Below the pieces are notes generated by a model that searched no databases, was not told the DNA's origin, and worked only from the letters and a program-made list of their open reading frames with translations. Shown in pieces: positions 34,765 through 44,860 of a stretch of DNA of 64,000 bases; position 1 is the first letter of the stretch, and each line of letters starts with the position of its first letter. Both the position numbers and the translations under genes were made by a program. The stretch lies in the NCBI GenBank assembly GCA_027310725.1, contig DAIDAG010000027.1, positions 1 through 64,000 of the forward strand, in the 5' to 3' direction. The DNA is from Sideroxydans sp. (GTDB lineage: Bacteria > Pseudomonadota > Gammaproteobacteria > Burkholderiales > Gallionellaceae).

Positions 34765-35300
34765 TCATCAATCAGCAACAATACCTCCGTACCGTCCCGA
34801 CGCAGTTTCAGGCGCAACGGCAACGCATCCGATGCCAGGGCCGCATAACGCGAATAACTGATCTCCCATCCTTGCTGGCGTAGCGTCTCCACCTGCCCGT
34901 TTGCATCGCGTTGCAGGCTGGATTCGATATTCGGCGCGGGCAAGGCAGTGACCCAGTAACGCAGGCCAGAAAGCGGCAATTGCCATCCCAGCGCTTGCTG
35001 CATCAAAGTCTCCATATCCTGGGCGGTGTAATGTTTGCCGGAGGTATCCAGCGTGACCCCGTTCATATCGCGGTGGATGCGCGCCATCGTCTGCCCCAGC
35101 GGGGCGAGCAGCAGGATTTCATCTTCTGAGGCATTGTGCACCCAACGCATCCCGGCACCGTCGTGCGCATCGCCCTGTTTAACGGCGACACGCCCGTTGA
35201 ATGCAAACGGTGCGTCCGGTTGCGCCGGTCGCAACACCGCAACAGGTGCTGCCGCACAACCCGCAAGCAGGATTACGAGCAACGGAAGGAAACGATGCAT
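34749..35300 (-). CDS. lolB: Outer-membrane lipoprotein insertion protein LolB
   Basis: A 183-residue lipoprotein with lipobox LLAGC. The half-barrel fold is supported by FAFNGRVAVKQGDAHDGAGMRWVH, the LLLAPLGQTMARI loop, and GLRYWVTALPAPN, all LolB landmarks. It receives lipoproteins from LolA and places them in the outer membrane, so the many lipoproteins in this window depend on it. It starts 2 bp after the stop of the TPR gene, which suggests coupling. Confidence 0.93.
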   Translation of the reverse strand: MHRFLPLLVILLAGCAAAPVAVLRPAQPDAPFAFNGRVAVKQGDAHDGAGMRWVHNASEDEILLLAPLGQTMARIHRDMNGVTLDTSGKHYTAQDMETLMQQALGWQLPLSGLRYWVTALPAPNIESSLQRDANGQVETLRQQGWEISYSRYAALASDALPLRLKLRRDGTEVLLLIDEWEAQ

Positions 35301-35302
35301 AT

Positions 35303-37048
35303 CTAGGGAAGGAAACGCTTCATCACCGCTTTAAGCGCTTCGTTGTCCGGATTGGCTTTGGCGCTGTCGGCCCAAACCTTGCGCGCCTCATCCTTGTCGC
35401 CACGCTTCCACAGGACTTCGCCCAGATGGGCGGCAATTTCGGGGTCGGGATCGGCCTTATACGCCCTGTTCAAGAACTCGACGCTCTTGTCCAGGTTTCC
35501 CAGCAGGTATTGCCCCCATCCCATGCTGTCGATGATGGCCGCATCGTCCGGTGCGAGCTGATAGGCCTTTTCCACCAGTTTGATCGCTTCCGGGATGCGC
35601 TGATTGCGATCAAGCAGGCTGTAGCCAAGCGCGTTGTAGGCATGCGCGTTATCCGGGGCGATCTTCATCAGCTTGCGGATGAGCTGCTCGAACAGCTCTT
35701 CCTTGTTCAGCTTGTCAGCCGCCATCGCCGTCTGGTATAGCAGGTCCGGATTCTCGGGGAATTTTTCCAGCCCTTGCGTCAGCGCCTGATAGCTGTCTTC
35801 GTACTTCTTATCCTCGCGCAGCAGTTGCGCATCGATCATGATCAATTGCACGCGTTGCTGGTCGGTCTTCGGCTCGGCACGGTGCAAGGCCTCGCGCGCC
35901 TCGCTCAGCTTGCCAGCCTTGTCCAGCAACGCGACTTCACGCAAACGGGCAGCATAGCTATATTCGCCGTCCTGAACGAGCCGGTATTGTTCGAGCGCAG
36001 CCGCATCGTTCTGTCTCACTTCGTTCAGCTGCGCGAGATAGTAATGCACCGTACTCTCATCCTTGCCACCCTTGCTCAAGGCTTGCTGCAACTCCTGCTC
36101 GGCCCGTGCGTAATCGCCCATCTGCATGGAAATGAGGGCAACGGCGAACGCAAGATCGGGACTGTCCGGGCGGTCTTTCAGCAAGCGCTCGAATTCTTCG
36201 CGCGCAGCGGCGAACTGCTTCTGGCTGAGCAAGGCTCGCGCGTAGTACAAACGCAGGTCCTTATTATCCGGGTGTGCGGCCAGAAACTTCTTCAGCAGTT
36301 CCAGTCCTTTGGGCGGATCGACATTCAGGTACAACTCCGCCTCGAACACTGCGGCCACGTCCCAGTCCGGACGTAATGTGACCGCCTTGTGAATCTCGGT
36401 CAGTGCCAGATCGTTCTTGCCTGCCGCGACGGCCGCCTGTGCTACGGCCCAATGGCCTTCAGCCACATCGGGATAGGGATGGGTCACTTCGATCAACCAG
36501 TCAAGTGCGGCAGACTTGTCCGGCACATGCGAAACCAGCGGGTAAATGCCGGCAAACGTGCGTCCGGCATTGGCGGGATCGGACTGCAGAACCTCCGTCA
36601 GAACCGGACTCGCCTCCTGCAGTTTGCCGCCGCTCAACAACAGCGAGAGCAGCATCTGTTTGGCCAGCGGCGAGGAAGGTTCCAGTTCTTGCCATAATTT
36701 GAATGCCTCGACTGCAGTGTCGTACTGACGCGACTCATACGCCAGTTGCGCGGCGCGCCTCGCCACGCGCGGATCGCGCGTAGTCTTGGCCAGGTCGAGA
36801 TAAGCCTGTGCTGCCAACTCCGGCTTGTCGCGCTGCGCGGCGATATCTCCCAACAGGAATTCATACAGCAGATGGTCGGTCAGCGGCACCTTGGGCAAGT
36901 CCGGCTTGGGCGCCTCGACGATCTGTTCCAGATTCGTTTTGGCTGTCGGCGCGGGCGCGCTCTCGACCTGCTGTTGCGGTGCGTGCGCACATGCAGCCAA
37001 AAACGGAATGAAAGCGAACAGGTAATAACGTATCGAGAAATTCATCAT
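35303..37048 (-). CDS. TPR-repeat lipoprotein upstream of lolB
   Basis: A protein of about 581 residues, with a signal peptide ending PFLAACAHAP and then helical TPR repeats along most of its length (for example LAQAYLDLAKTTRDPRVARRAAQLAYESRQ, NAHAYNALGYSLLDRNQR, AAIIDSMGWGQYLLGNLDKS). Two adjacent Met codons (37048 and 37045) can serve as start; an upstream in-frame ATG would put a polar stretch before the signal peptide. Proteins of this kind commonly precede lolB in betaproteobacteria. A role in envelope biogenesis is likely from context; no activity is known. Confidence 0.88.
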   Translation of the reverse strand: MMNFSIRYYLFAFIPFLAACAHAPQQQVESAPAPTAKTNLEQIVEAPKPDLPKVPLTDHLLYEFLLGDIAAQRDKPELAAQAYLDLAKTTRDPRVARRAAQLAYESRQYDTAVEAFKLWQELEPSSPLAKQMLLSLLLSGGKLQEASPVLTEVLQSDPANAGRTFAGIYPLVSHVPDKSAALDWLIEVTHPYPDVAEGHWAVAQAAVAAGKNDLALTEIHKAVTLRPDWDVAAVFEAELYLNVDPPKGLELLKKFLAAHPDNKDLRLYYARALLSQKQFAAAREEFERLLKDRPDSPDLAFAVALISMQMGDYARAEQELQQALSKGGKDESTVHYYLAQLNEVRQNDAAALEQYRLVQDGEYSYAARLREVALLDKAGKLSEAREALHRAEPKTDQQRVQLIMIDAQLLREDKKYEDSYQALTQGLEKFPENPDLLYQTAMAADKLNKEELFEQLIRKLMKIAPDNAHAYNALGYSLLDRNQRIPEAIKLVEKAYQLAPDDAAIIDSMGWGQYLLGNLDKSVEFLNRAYKADPDPEIAAHLGEVLWKRGDKDEARKVWADSAKANPDNEALKAVMKRFLP

Positions 37049-37109
37049 ATCGGCTTGTTTCGGGGCGGGGGTATATATTAGCCGAACTCCCCCCCCATCG
37101 GGCAATGCC

Positions 37110-40100
37110 TTATTCGGGCGCTCGCGGCTGAATATCCCTGACGTGCCCTTCTTCGGCGAACACGGGGAACAGCAGCGGCAACAGCAGCAGCGTGAACAAA
37201 GTGGCAGAGACGATGCCGCCCACGATCACCACGGCAAACGGGCGCTGCGTTTCGGAACCGATACCGTGCGACAGTGCGGCTGGCATCAGGCCGATACCCG
37301 CCATCAAAGCCGTCATCAGGATGGGCCGCAGACGCGCCATCGCGCCTTCCATCACACTTTCGACCAGTGACAGGCCGTTGCGCATCCCTTCGATGAATTG
37401 CTCCACCATGATGACGCCGTTCTGCACCGAAATGCCGGCCACGGCAATGAAACCGACCGCAGCGGAAACCGACAGATGCAGACCGGCAAGCCCGAGGCCG
37501 GCCAAGCCGCCAATCAGCGTGAACGGCACCATCAGGATCACCAGCAATGCCTTGCGCATGGATTTGAACGCCCAGAACAGCAGCACGAATATCATCAATA
37601 CCGACAGGGGAACGATCACTTTCAGGCGCTTGAGCGCGCGTTGCTGGTTCTCGAACTGGCCGCCCCATGTCATCGTGTAACCCGGCGGCAATACCACTTG
37701 CTGGTTCACTTTCTCCATCGCCTCGGCGACAAAGCTGCCCTGATCGCGCCCAAGCAGATTGGCCTTCACCGCAACGACGCGGCCACCCGCTTCACGCCCG
37801 ACCCTGGCCGCGCCCTGGCGCACCTCGATGTCGGCGATGGAACCAAGCGGTATCGTCCCCCCGGTCGACAGCGTGATAGGCAGGTTGGGCACATCATCGA
37901 CGGCATCGCGATCCTCATAATCCAGTCTCAGTGTGACATCGAAACGGCGGTCGCCTTCATAGAACACATTGGCGGCATTCCCGCCAAACGCAGTCTGGAT
38001 GGTTGCGTTCACATCATTGATATTGAGCCCATAGCGCGACATACGGATACGGCTGAGTGTGATATTGAGCTCGGTCTGCCCGCCGACCTTGATCGCAGCC
38101 ACATCCGCCGCACCCCGTATGCCGCTCAGGATGTCGGCAACCTGTGTGGACTTGTCTTCGAGTATCTCAAGGTCGGGACCGAATATCTTGATCGCGATCT
38201 CGCCCTTCACGCCGGACAACGCCTCCTCCACGTTATCCTGGATGACTTGCGAGAAGTTGGTCGGCACGCCCGGGATGCTGTGTATCTGTTTCGTCATGTC
38301 GGCGATCAGCTCTTCCTTGTCGGCAAAGCGCCAAGTGTCGTGCGGATTGAGGTCGGCCATGATTTCCAGGTTGTTGGGTCCTTTCGGGTCGGTACCGTCG
38401 TCCGGGCGGCCGACTTGCGTCGTGACGTTGTGGACTTCGGGATAGGACCGGAGGATGGCGCGTACCTGCCGCTCGACTTCCTTGGTCTTGTCCAGCGCGG
38501 TCGCCGGCGGCAGGCTGATCGTCAACCAGATGTTGCCTTCGTCCAGCTTGGGCAGGAACTCGCTGCCCAGCAGGGGCGAACCCGCCAAAGCCACGGCCAG
38601 CATGCCGATCGCAGCGATCACAATGGCTTTGCGCCGTGTCTCTGCCCACAATAACAGGCGGCGATAACGCTGTTGCAGGTTATGCATCCAGTTGCTGTGC
38701 TTTTCGGCAAGGTCCTTGTTCTTGACCGCATAGCACAGCAAAGTCGGCACCAGAGTCAGCGTCAGCAGGATCGCGCCCAGCAATGCGAACGTCAGGGTAA
38801 ATGCCATCGGCGAGAAAATCTTCCCCTCGACGCGCTGGAAAGTGAAGATCGGCACAAAGGCCAGGATGATGATCAGCTTGGAAAACAGGATGGGGCGGCC
38901 CAGTTCTATCCCGGTCTGTTTGATGAGGTGGATACGCCATCCGTAAGTGTGGTGCTGCGCCAGATTATCCGCCTTGGCCAGCGCAAGCCTCACCATGAGC
39001 GCCTCCACCAGCACGACCGCACTATCGATGATGATGCCGAAGTCGACCGCGCCCAGCGAAATCAGATTGGCGGAAACGCCGCGCGCGTCCATCAGAATGA
39101 AGGCGAACAGCATGGCCAGCGGAATGATGATCGCCACGCTCAATGCCGCATACCAGTTGCGCAGGAACAGGATCAGTATGGCGACCACCAGCACCGCGCC
39201 GACGATCAGGTTTTCGGTGACGGTATGGACTGTATGGCGTACCAGATCGGTGCGGTCGTAATAAGGGACGATCTTCACACCCGGCGGCAGTTTTTGCGAG
39301 AGCTGGTCGAGCCGCTGCTTGAGTGCCTCGACCACCTTGCTGGCATTCTGCCCCTTGGTCATCAGCACGATGCCCTGCACGATGTTGTCGTAATCGTTGA
39401 AGGCGACGATACCGGAACGCGGACGGTAACCGATGGCGACTTCGCCGACGTCGCTCACCAATACCGTTTTCCCGTCTTTTGCGGTGACCACGACACGCGC
39501 GATATCTTCCAGGCTCTTGAACAGCCCGATGCTGCGCAACACCAATGCCTCATCGCCGCGCCGGATAACGCCGCCGCCGGTATTGCTGCTGTTCGCACTG
39601 ATCGCCTGCGACACCTGGTCGATGCTCACACCGTATTTGCGCAACAGGAACGGATTGATGCGAACCTGATACTCCTTGACCGTGCCGCCAAAGCTGTTCA
39701 CATCTGCCACACCGGGCACCTGGCGTATTGCGGGGCGCAATACCCAGTCCTGCAATGCACGGACCTCGTTGAGCGACATGCCGGCAGGTGCATCCAGCAC
39801 ATAGCGGTACACCTCGCCGACGGCATTGGTAAGCGGGGCAAGGCCCGGCTGCAGGCCCGGCGGCAGGGTGACATTCTGCAGATGCTCCATCACCTGCTGC
39901 CTGGCAAAATAGTCGTCGGTATTGTCGGCAAAGGTGAGCGTGACCACCGACAGGCCGGTGATGGAAACGGAACGCAATTGCGTCATTCGCGGAACGCCGC
40001 TCATCTCGCGCTCGATAGGCAGGGTGATGCTGCGCTCCACCTCTTCCGGCGCCTGCCCCATGGATTGGGTGACGATCTGCACCTGCACGTCCTGCACATC

Positions 40101-40220
40101 GGGGAATGCCTCGATCGGCATGTCCTGCACGGCACGCCAACCAACGATCACCAGCACCGCCGCCGCCGCCAGCACGAACACCCGCTGTTGCAGCGCAAAG
40201 GAAAGTAGCTTGTCTAACAT
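37110..40220 (-). CDS. Heavy-metal efflux RND transporter, CzcA/CusA family
   Basis: A 1036-residue inner-membrane RND pump of full length with twelve expected membrane helices and two large periplasmic loops. The proton-relay helix reads GAVDFGIIIDSAVVLVE, the form typical of CzcA-type pumps for zinc, cobalt, cadmium or nickel, not the GAMVDAAIVMIEN of copper/silver CusA. Metal specificity cannot be settled from this alone. Other family marks include PIEAFPDVQDVQVQI near the N-terminus and GGQFENQQRALKRL near the end. It is the last gene of an outer-membrane factor, adaptor, pump operon. Confidence 0.94.
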   Translation of the reverse strand: MLDKLLSFALQQRVFVLAAAAVLVIVGWRAVQDMPIEAFPDVQDVQVQIVTQSMGQAPEEVERSITLPIEREMSGVPRMTQLRSVSITGLSVVTLTFADNTDDYFARQQVMEHLQNVTLPPGLQPGLAPLTNAVGEVYRYVLDAPAGMSLNEVRALQDWVLRPAIRQVPGVADVNSFGGTVKEYQVRINPFLLRKYGVSIDQVSQAISANSSNTGGGVIRRGDEALVLRSIGLFKSLEDIARVVVTAKDGKTVLVSDVGEVAIGYRPRSGIVAFNDYDNIVQGIVLMTKGQNASKVVEALKQRLDQLSQKLPPGVKIVPYYDRTDLVRHTVHTVTENLIVGAVLVVAILILFLRNWYAALSVAIIIPLAMLFAFILMDARGVSANLISLGAVDFGIIIDSAVVLVEALMVRLALAKADNLAQHHTYGWRIHLIKQTGIELGRPILFSKLIIILAFVPIFTFQRVEGKIFSPMAFTLTFALLGAILLTLTLVPTLLCYAVKNKDLAEKHSNWMHNLQQRYRRLLLWAETRRKAIVIAAIGMLAVALAGSPLLGSEFLPKLDEGNIWLTISLPPATALDKTKEVERQVRAILRSYPEVHNVTTQVGRPDDGTDPKGPNNLEIMADLNPHDTWRFADKEELIADMTKQIHSIPGVPTNFSQVIQDNVEEALSGVKGEIAIKIFGPDLEILEDKSTQVADILSGIRGAADVAAIKVGGQTELNITLSRIRMSRYGLNINDVNATIQTAFGGNAANVFYEGDRRFDVTLRLDYEDRDAVDDVPNLPITLSTGGTIPLGSIADIEVRQGAARVGREAGGRVVAVKANLLGRDQGSFVAEAMEKVNQQVVLPPGYTMTWGGQFENQQRALKRLKVIVPLSVLMIFVLLFWAFKSMRKALLVILMVPFTLIGGLAGLGLAGLHLSVSAAVGFIAVAGISVQNGVIMVEQFIEGMRNGLSLVESVMEGAMARLRPILMTALMAGIGLMPAALSHGIGSETQRPFAVVIVGGIVSATLFTLLLLPLLFPVFAEEGHVRDIQPRAPE

Positions 40221-40241
40221 GTCGTCACTAACAGGCCGCGA

Positions 40242-41402
40242 TCAGTCATTGCCCGACAATTCGGAATTCAGCAGCAAAGCCCCGGTCGTGACCACCCGTT
40301 CGCCGGGCTGCAGTCCTTCCTTCACGTAGCTGTATTCATGACTTTGCAGGCCGAGCTCGATGTGACGGCGCTGCAATACACCCGGAGATTGCTCGACAAA
40401 CACGAAGCTGTGCAGTCCCTGCGAGAACAGGGCTGTGTTGGGAATACGCGGCATGTTGTGGCGGCTGTCTGCCACCGGCGTGGCTCTGGCGAACATTTCC
40501 GGCTTGAGACGGTGCGAACTGTTGTCGATTTCGGCACGCACCTGGATACGGCGGGTAACCGGATCCAGCGCCTCGGCAATGACAGTGATCTTGCCCTTGA
40601 ATATCTCACCCGGATAAGCATCCACCTCCACCGATACCGGCTGCCCCACCTTCACCTTGTCCAGGTAAAGCTCGGGCAAATCGATCAGCGCCCACAGTTT
40701 TTTCGAATCGGTAATGACAAAAAGCGGATTGGCCGCATCGGTGCGGACCTCGCTGCCCAGATTCACCTGGCGTTCGCTCACCGTCCCGCCAATCGGGGCA
40801 CGCAGGATGAACTTTCCGTCCGTGATCGACGCCATGCTTTGCAGATTATGCAACCGCGCTTCGGTGCGCTGCGCCTCTGCCTCGGCCTGATGAAAGTCGG
40901 CTTCGGCCGATTCCTTATCCTTGAGCGAAATCCCGTTCACTTTCAATAACTCGCCGGCCCGTTCATTCGCCTGGCGTTTGCGTTCCAGGTCTGCCTTTGC
41001 CTTCACATCATCCGAAGTGGCCTGGGCATAGTCGGGCGCATCCAGCAGGAGCAGTTCATCGCCCGCCCTGACCTCGCTTCCCGCATCAGCCGCGATCTTC
41101 AGCACGCGCCCCGCAATCGGGGAAAATACGCGCGCGGTCCGGTTGTCATCGTAGGCGAGGCGTGCATTCAGGGAGTCGACCATGGGCTCGGGATAGCTCT
41201 CCACCGGCTTGATCTGCAAAAAAGCAAGCTGAGGCGCATTCTCCGCGAAGCGTATCGTGTCCTTTGGAGTATGCACCACAGGCTTCTCAGCACCGGATTC
41301 CGGTCTTGAAGACGCCTGAAATCTCTGCCAACCGATGTAGCCAACTGCAGCCAGTATCACCAACGCCAAACCCGCTACTATTTTCTTCAACTGACCGCTC
41401 AC
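40242..41402 (-). CDS. RND efflux periplasmic adaptor subunit, CzcB type
   Basis: A 386-residue membrane-fusion protein with an N-terminal membrane anchor (IVAGLALVILAAVGYIGW), a lipoyl half-motif (VFSPIAGRVLKIAADAGSEVRAGDELLLLDAPD), a coiled-coil hairpin (about 130-190), a second lipoyl half (LRAPIGGTVSERQVNLGSEV), a beta-barrel and a membrane-proximal domain. It links the pump at 37110 to the outer-membrane channel. Its start overlaps the preceding gene by 4 bp. No His-rich metal-binding extension is present. Confidence 0.93.
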   Translation of the reverse strand: MSGQLKKIVAGLALVILAAVGYIGWQRFQASSRPESGAEKPVVHTPKDTIRFAENAPQLAFLQIKPVESYPEPMVDSLNARLAYDDNRTARVFSPIAGRVLKIAADAGSEVRAGDELLLLDAPDYAQATSDDVKAKADLERKRQANERAGELLKVNGISLKDKESAEADFHQAEAEAQRTEARLHNLQSMASITDGKFILRAPIGGTVSERQVNLGSEVRTDAANPLFVITDSKKLWALIDLPELYLDKVKVGQPVSVEVDAYPGEIFKGKITVIAEALDPVTRRIQVRAEIDNSSHRLKPEMFARATPVADSRHNMPRIPNTALFSQGLHSFVFVEQSPGVLQRRHIELGLQSHEYSYVKEGLQPGERVVTTGALLLNSELSGND

Positions 41403-42955
41403 TGTGGTTTCGCCCCCGCCATGTCTTTCGTTTCACGATTCCACCAACCGCCGCCTAGCGCTTGAAACAACGCGGCCGTGTCCCCAAGCCGGTTGGTTTG
41501 CGCCTGCACCAGATTGATATTTGCCAGCTGCTCGTTCTGCTGCACGACCAGCAAGGTCTGGAAATCCACCGCCCCCGCCTCATACTGTTTACGCGTCAGA
41601 TCGCCCATCTTGCCCGCTGCCTGCGCCGCCGTCGCGGCCGCTTTCAATGCCTGCGCATCGGATTGGACGACATACAGCGCATCGGCCACGTTCTGCAATG
41701 CAGACATCACTACACCGCGGTATTGGGCACCGGCGAGGTTCAGTCCCTGTTGCGCGGCGCGCGATTTGGCACGCAGCGTTCCGCCGTCGAAAATGGTCTG
41801 CGCGACATTTCCGGTCAGATCAAAGAAGCCGCCGCCGTTCTTGAACATCCAGCTCGGCGACGATGCCATCCCCCCAATCGCGCCGGTGATGGCGAACTGC
41901 GGCAGCGTATTGGCGATAGCCACCCCGTATTGGGCGCTGGCGTAATGCAGCTGCGCTTCGGCAATACGCACGTCAGGGCGCTGCTCCACCAGTTTTGAAG
42001 GCAGGCTCAATGGCAATTTCTGCGGCAGATGCAGCGAATCCAGCGTAAACGTTTCGTCGATATCCTGATCCGGCGTATTGCCGGTCAGTACGCGCAACAG
42101 GTTCCGTGTCTGTTCCAGTTGTTGCTGCAATGGCGCCAGCGCCTGCTGGGCAAGCGCACAAGTCATCTCCTGTTGCGTCACGTCCATCTCCGAGACATAA
42201 CCGAGTTTGAGCTGGTTGCGCACGATTTCCAGCGCCTGCTGGTCCAGGCTGACGATCTTGAGTTGCGCCTCGATCTGGGCACGTAACGAAGCTTCCTGAA
42301 TGGCGGTCGCAACCACATTGGAAGCAAGCGTGATATAGGTCGCCTCCAATTGCATCTGCTGCATCTCGACCTGAGCCTGTGCCGATTCCACCAGTCGGCG
42401 GTTCATGCCGAACACATCCGGCACATAGCCGACAGTGAGTTGCGCAACGTGGAAGTTATAGTAAGCCGGGCCGTTGTATTTCGGCCCCGCCGGGTTGGAA
42501 TAAGTCTGGATGACCGAACCGTTACCCTGGATGCCGGGCGAGTTACCGCCCATGTTGCCCGCCAGTTTATTGCGCGAAGGCGAGTAGCTCGCCCCGACCG
42601 TGGGATAGAAAAATCCCTGCTGTGCAGTCGTATACTCTTCCGCTTGTCGCAAGGCGGCCTGAGCCGCCTCGATATCCGGGTTGGTCTTGAAGGCGCGCTT
42701 GATCAGTGCATCGATCTGGGGCGACTGGAACAGCGTCCACCAGTCGGCAGGAATGTCCTGGGCCGGAACGAATTTTTGCGCTTCCCCAAGCGGCACTTGT
42801 GCCGACGCAGTGTCCTGCGCCACGGCAGGCGCGCCATAACTTGTCGCCGCGGGCGCAGCGGGACGCTTGAAATCCGGGCCTGCTGCACAACCGCATAATG
42901 CAGCGAGCAGGCAAAGCGACACTGAATTTTTTCTCGACACGGTCAAACTGGCCAC
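41399..42955 (-). CDS. Outer-membrane efflux channel, NodT/CzcC type lipoprotein
   Basis: A TolC-fold outer-membrane factor of about 518 residues with a lipobox LCGC followed by AAGPDFKRPAAP, the usual NodT start. Helical hairpins are repeated twice (ANPDIEAAQAALRQAEEYTTA-type and ALYVVQSDAQALKAAATAAQ-type). The start is uncertain: GTG 42955 and GTG 42940 both precede the signal peptide, and an upstream ATG at 43048 would add an implausible aromatic-rich leader. It is the first gene of the efflux operon. Confidence 0.88.
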   Translation of the reverse strand: MASLTVSRKNSVSLCLLAALCGCAAGPDFKRPAAPAATSYGAPAVAQDTASAQVPLGEAQKFVPAQDIPADWWTLFQSPQIDALIKRAFKTNPDIEAAQAALRQAEEYTTAQQGFFYPTVGASYSPSRNKLAGNMGGNSPGIQGNGSVIQTYSNPAGPKYNGPAYYNFHVAQLTVGYVPDVFGMNRRLVESAQAQVEMQQMQLEATYITLASNVVATAIQEASLRAQIEAQLKIVSLDQQALEIVRNQLKLGYVSEMDVTQQEMTCALAQQALAPLQQQLEQTRNLLRVLTGNTPDQDIDETFTLDSLHLPQKLPLSLPSKLVEQRPDVRIAEAQLHYASAQYGVAIANTLPQFAITGAIGGMASSPSWMFKNGGGFFDLTGNVAQTIFDGGTLRAKSRAAQQGLNLAGAQYRGVVMSALQNVADALYVVQSDAQALKAAATAAQAAGKMGDLTRKQYEAGAVDFQTLLVVQQNEQLANINLVQAQTNRLGDTAALFQALGGGWWNRETKDMAGAKPQ

Positions 42956-43109
42956 CCTGAGAACGAACCGGAATTGCACATGAAAAAAATGAAACGAAGC
43001 CCTGAAGGAATGCGATTCTAACCGAGTTTTAAAGAATATCTCGAACATTCCCCCTTCGCCCGATTATATTAAATTTTACATTCAGGAACGCATTGAGTTC
43101 AGCCGCCGA

Positions 43110-44477
43110 TCAAAGTTCCAGATGAAAGCGAAGGGCGTAAACGTCGATCGGTCCGCGATCAGCGTTATAGGCCGGGTTCTGGATGCGCTGGTAGTCTGCG
43201 GTCAACCAGCAGTCCTTGCCCAAGCTAAAACTGTAAAACCCCTCAAATATATCTTCCGGGCGGTAATTCAATTTTCCATCACCGATGAAATATGAAATTC
43301 CGCCAGCTTCGAGAAACCGGCGACGGTCAGTCGATAACATGTTGCGCATGACGGAGAGACCAACGGTGTCTTCAGAACGTCCCCAATTGCCACCCTTGAT
43401 AAGAAATCCGCTTGAGAAGGAAGCGTCGACTTCTGTAAAGGCATAGGTTTCCGTACGTCCATCGGCTTTCATGGTACGGAGAAAGAATCCTGTGCTGTCG
43501 CTCATCTCCTGCTCGATGTTGATACCGACGCCGTACTTGATCTTTTCGCCATTGCGCACGGCAACAAGCGCATCCGGCCCCGTATACTGACCCGGATGGG
43601 TATTGAGCCAGGCCAGTGCGTCGTTGAAACTGGCGAGCACGGCACGGTTGCGCCAGCCCATTACCCGCACCGCGCCAGGGCGGCCATACAACGTGTGTTC
43701 GTGCTCGATTTCGAGCTGATCTCCATAATGTTTACCGATCGCGTAGTCGATAGGCAGGTCATTGGGATTCCTTGGACCGGTCATGCGACCGAAACGCAAC
43801 ACCCAGTCATCCTGATACCACTCTGTTGTAAAACCCCAGCCGAAGCCTCGCGCATCAGCCGCATAGTCATAGGCTGCGTAGGTCCAGTTGCCCCAGTTCA
43901 TGAACTGGGTACGGGGATCTTTGGCATAAGTGTTCGGATCGAAGACGTCGAGTATTGAGAAATTCCCGGCGGTCAGCACGACGCGATTCTTGTCCCTCCA
44001 GCCAGCGAGTTGGTTTTGACCGCCCTCGACATGCTCTGCGCCACCGCCGTTGTTCCAGGTCTGGCGCAGGAAAAGCTTTTGTCGATACAGAGTGGGATTA
44101 GGCCCGGCCGCGCGCGTGATCTCCCCGTTGGTAAACCCACCCAGGCCAACCAGATTGTTGGAAAACGGCACTCCCTGCGAAATCTCCGGGGTCAAATAGA
44201 CTTCGCCATCTTTCCACGGGCGAAACCCCAAAAAGGCGTCCGTGGTGAATGTGTACATCGTCTCGTGGCCTGCAATGAGGCTGTTGGGCCCGGTGTAAGC
44301 CGCCTGATAAGCCGGATGCCTCTGCCAGTTGTACGTCAACTGATACCGGGCGGTCGTATCCTCGACATCGGATGTGTCCGCCAGGCACCAGGTTGGCATC
44401 GCAAACCCGAGCAATATGACCGCGAGCCCAAACGGCGAGAAAGCCGCCCCCAGGCAGCCAGGAAACTTAAAACTCAC
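43110..44477 (-). CDS. OprB-type carbohydrate-selective porin family protein
   Basis: A 455-residue outer-membrane protein with a signal peptide ending near CLADTSD. Aromatic amphipathic strands follow (TYAAYDYAADARGFGWGFTTEWY, FGRMTGPRNPNDLP), and the chain ends in NADRGPIDVYALRFHLEL, close to the OprB family terminus. OprB proteins let sugars and other small solutes pass; substrate choice is unknown. The start is a GTG at 44477 with a strong AAGGAGAAGG ribosome site. It lies upstream of, but 155 bp apart from, the efflux operon. Confidence 0.87.
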   Translation of the reverse strand: MSFKFPGCLGAAFSPFGLAVILLGFAMPTWCLADTSDVEDTTARYQLTYNWQRHPAYQAAYTGPNSLIAGHETMYTFTTDAFLGFRPWKDGEVYLTPEISQGVPFSNNLVGLGGFTNGEITRAAGPNPTLYRQKLFLRQTWNNGGGAEHVEGGQNQLAGWRDKNRVVLTAGNFSILDVFDPNTYAKDPRTQFMNWGNWTYAAYDYAADARGFGWGFTTEWYQDDWVLRFGRMTGPRNPNDLPIDYAIGKHYGDQLEIEHEHTLYGRPGAVRVMGWRNRAVLASFNDALAWLNTHPGQYTGPDALVAVRNGEKIKYGVGINIEQEMSDSTGFFLRTMKADGRTETYAFTEVDASFSSGFLIKGGNWGRSEDTVGLSVMRNMLSTDRRRFLEAGGISYFIGDGKLNYRPEDIFEGFYSFSLGKDCWLTADYQRIQNPAYNADRGPIDVYALRFHLEL

Positions 44478-44860
44478 AGACCTTCTCCTTCTTGTTTGAA
44501 CAGAGACACGAAGCAGGGATATTTCAAGACATACTGCCGTTAGCCTGAGCAGCGTTCTTCAGGTAGTTAGGGGCAGGGTGAACCGTTTGACCGGTCAATG
44601 GTGCCGCTTCCCACGCCCGGCGCGTAAAGGCAGCGAACTGCGCGATAGTGTGCCGATTACTGCCCCGCTATACCGACGGATGAATCACTATTTCTCGAAC
44701 AAGTACCCACAAATGGCCACCGGCAAAAATAAGCGCGCGGATTCTGCATTCAGATCACATGAATGTAAAGTGACATGTCGTCGGCCTCGACCGAAAGATT
44801 TCAGGTTGCATGACCCGCCGCTTTGGTGCGATTCGGGATATTGGGTTATATTCCGACAAT
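44478..44860. other. Gene-free divergent region upstream of the porin and the ABC transporter
   Basis: No gene was recognised in this stretch of 383 bp. It contains a 12-bp palindrome TTGACCGGTCAA at 44587-44598 and a TATATT-like element at about 44848 just before the ABC transporter gene. Neither is strong enough to call a site. Confidence 0.5.

Noticed and set aside
38673-40208. 511-codon plus-strand open frame
   Set aside because: It lies wholly inside the minus-strand RND pump gene; the translated sequence is His/Gln/Arg-rich low-complexity typical of antisense frames.
44587-44598. 12-bp palindrome TTGACCGGTCAA as an operator
   Set aside because: It occurs once, is far from both flanking starts, and no regulator gene is near.
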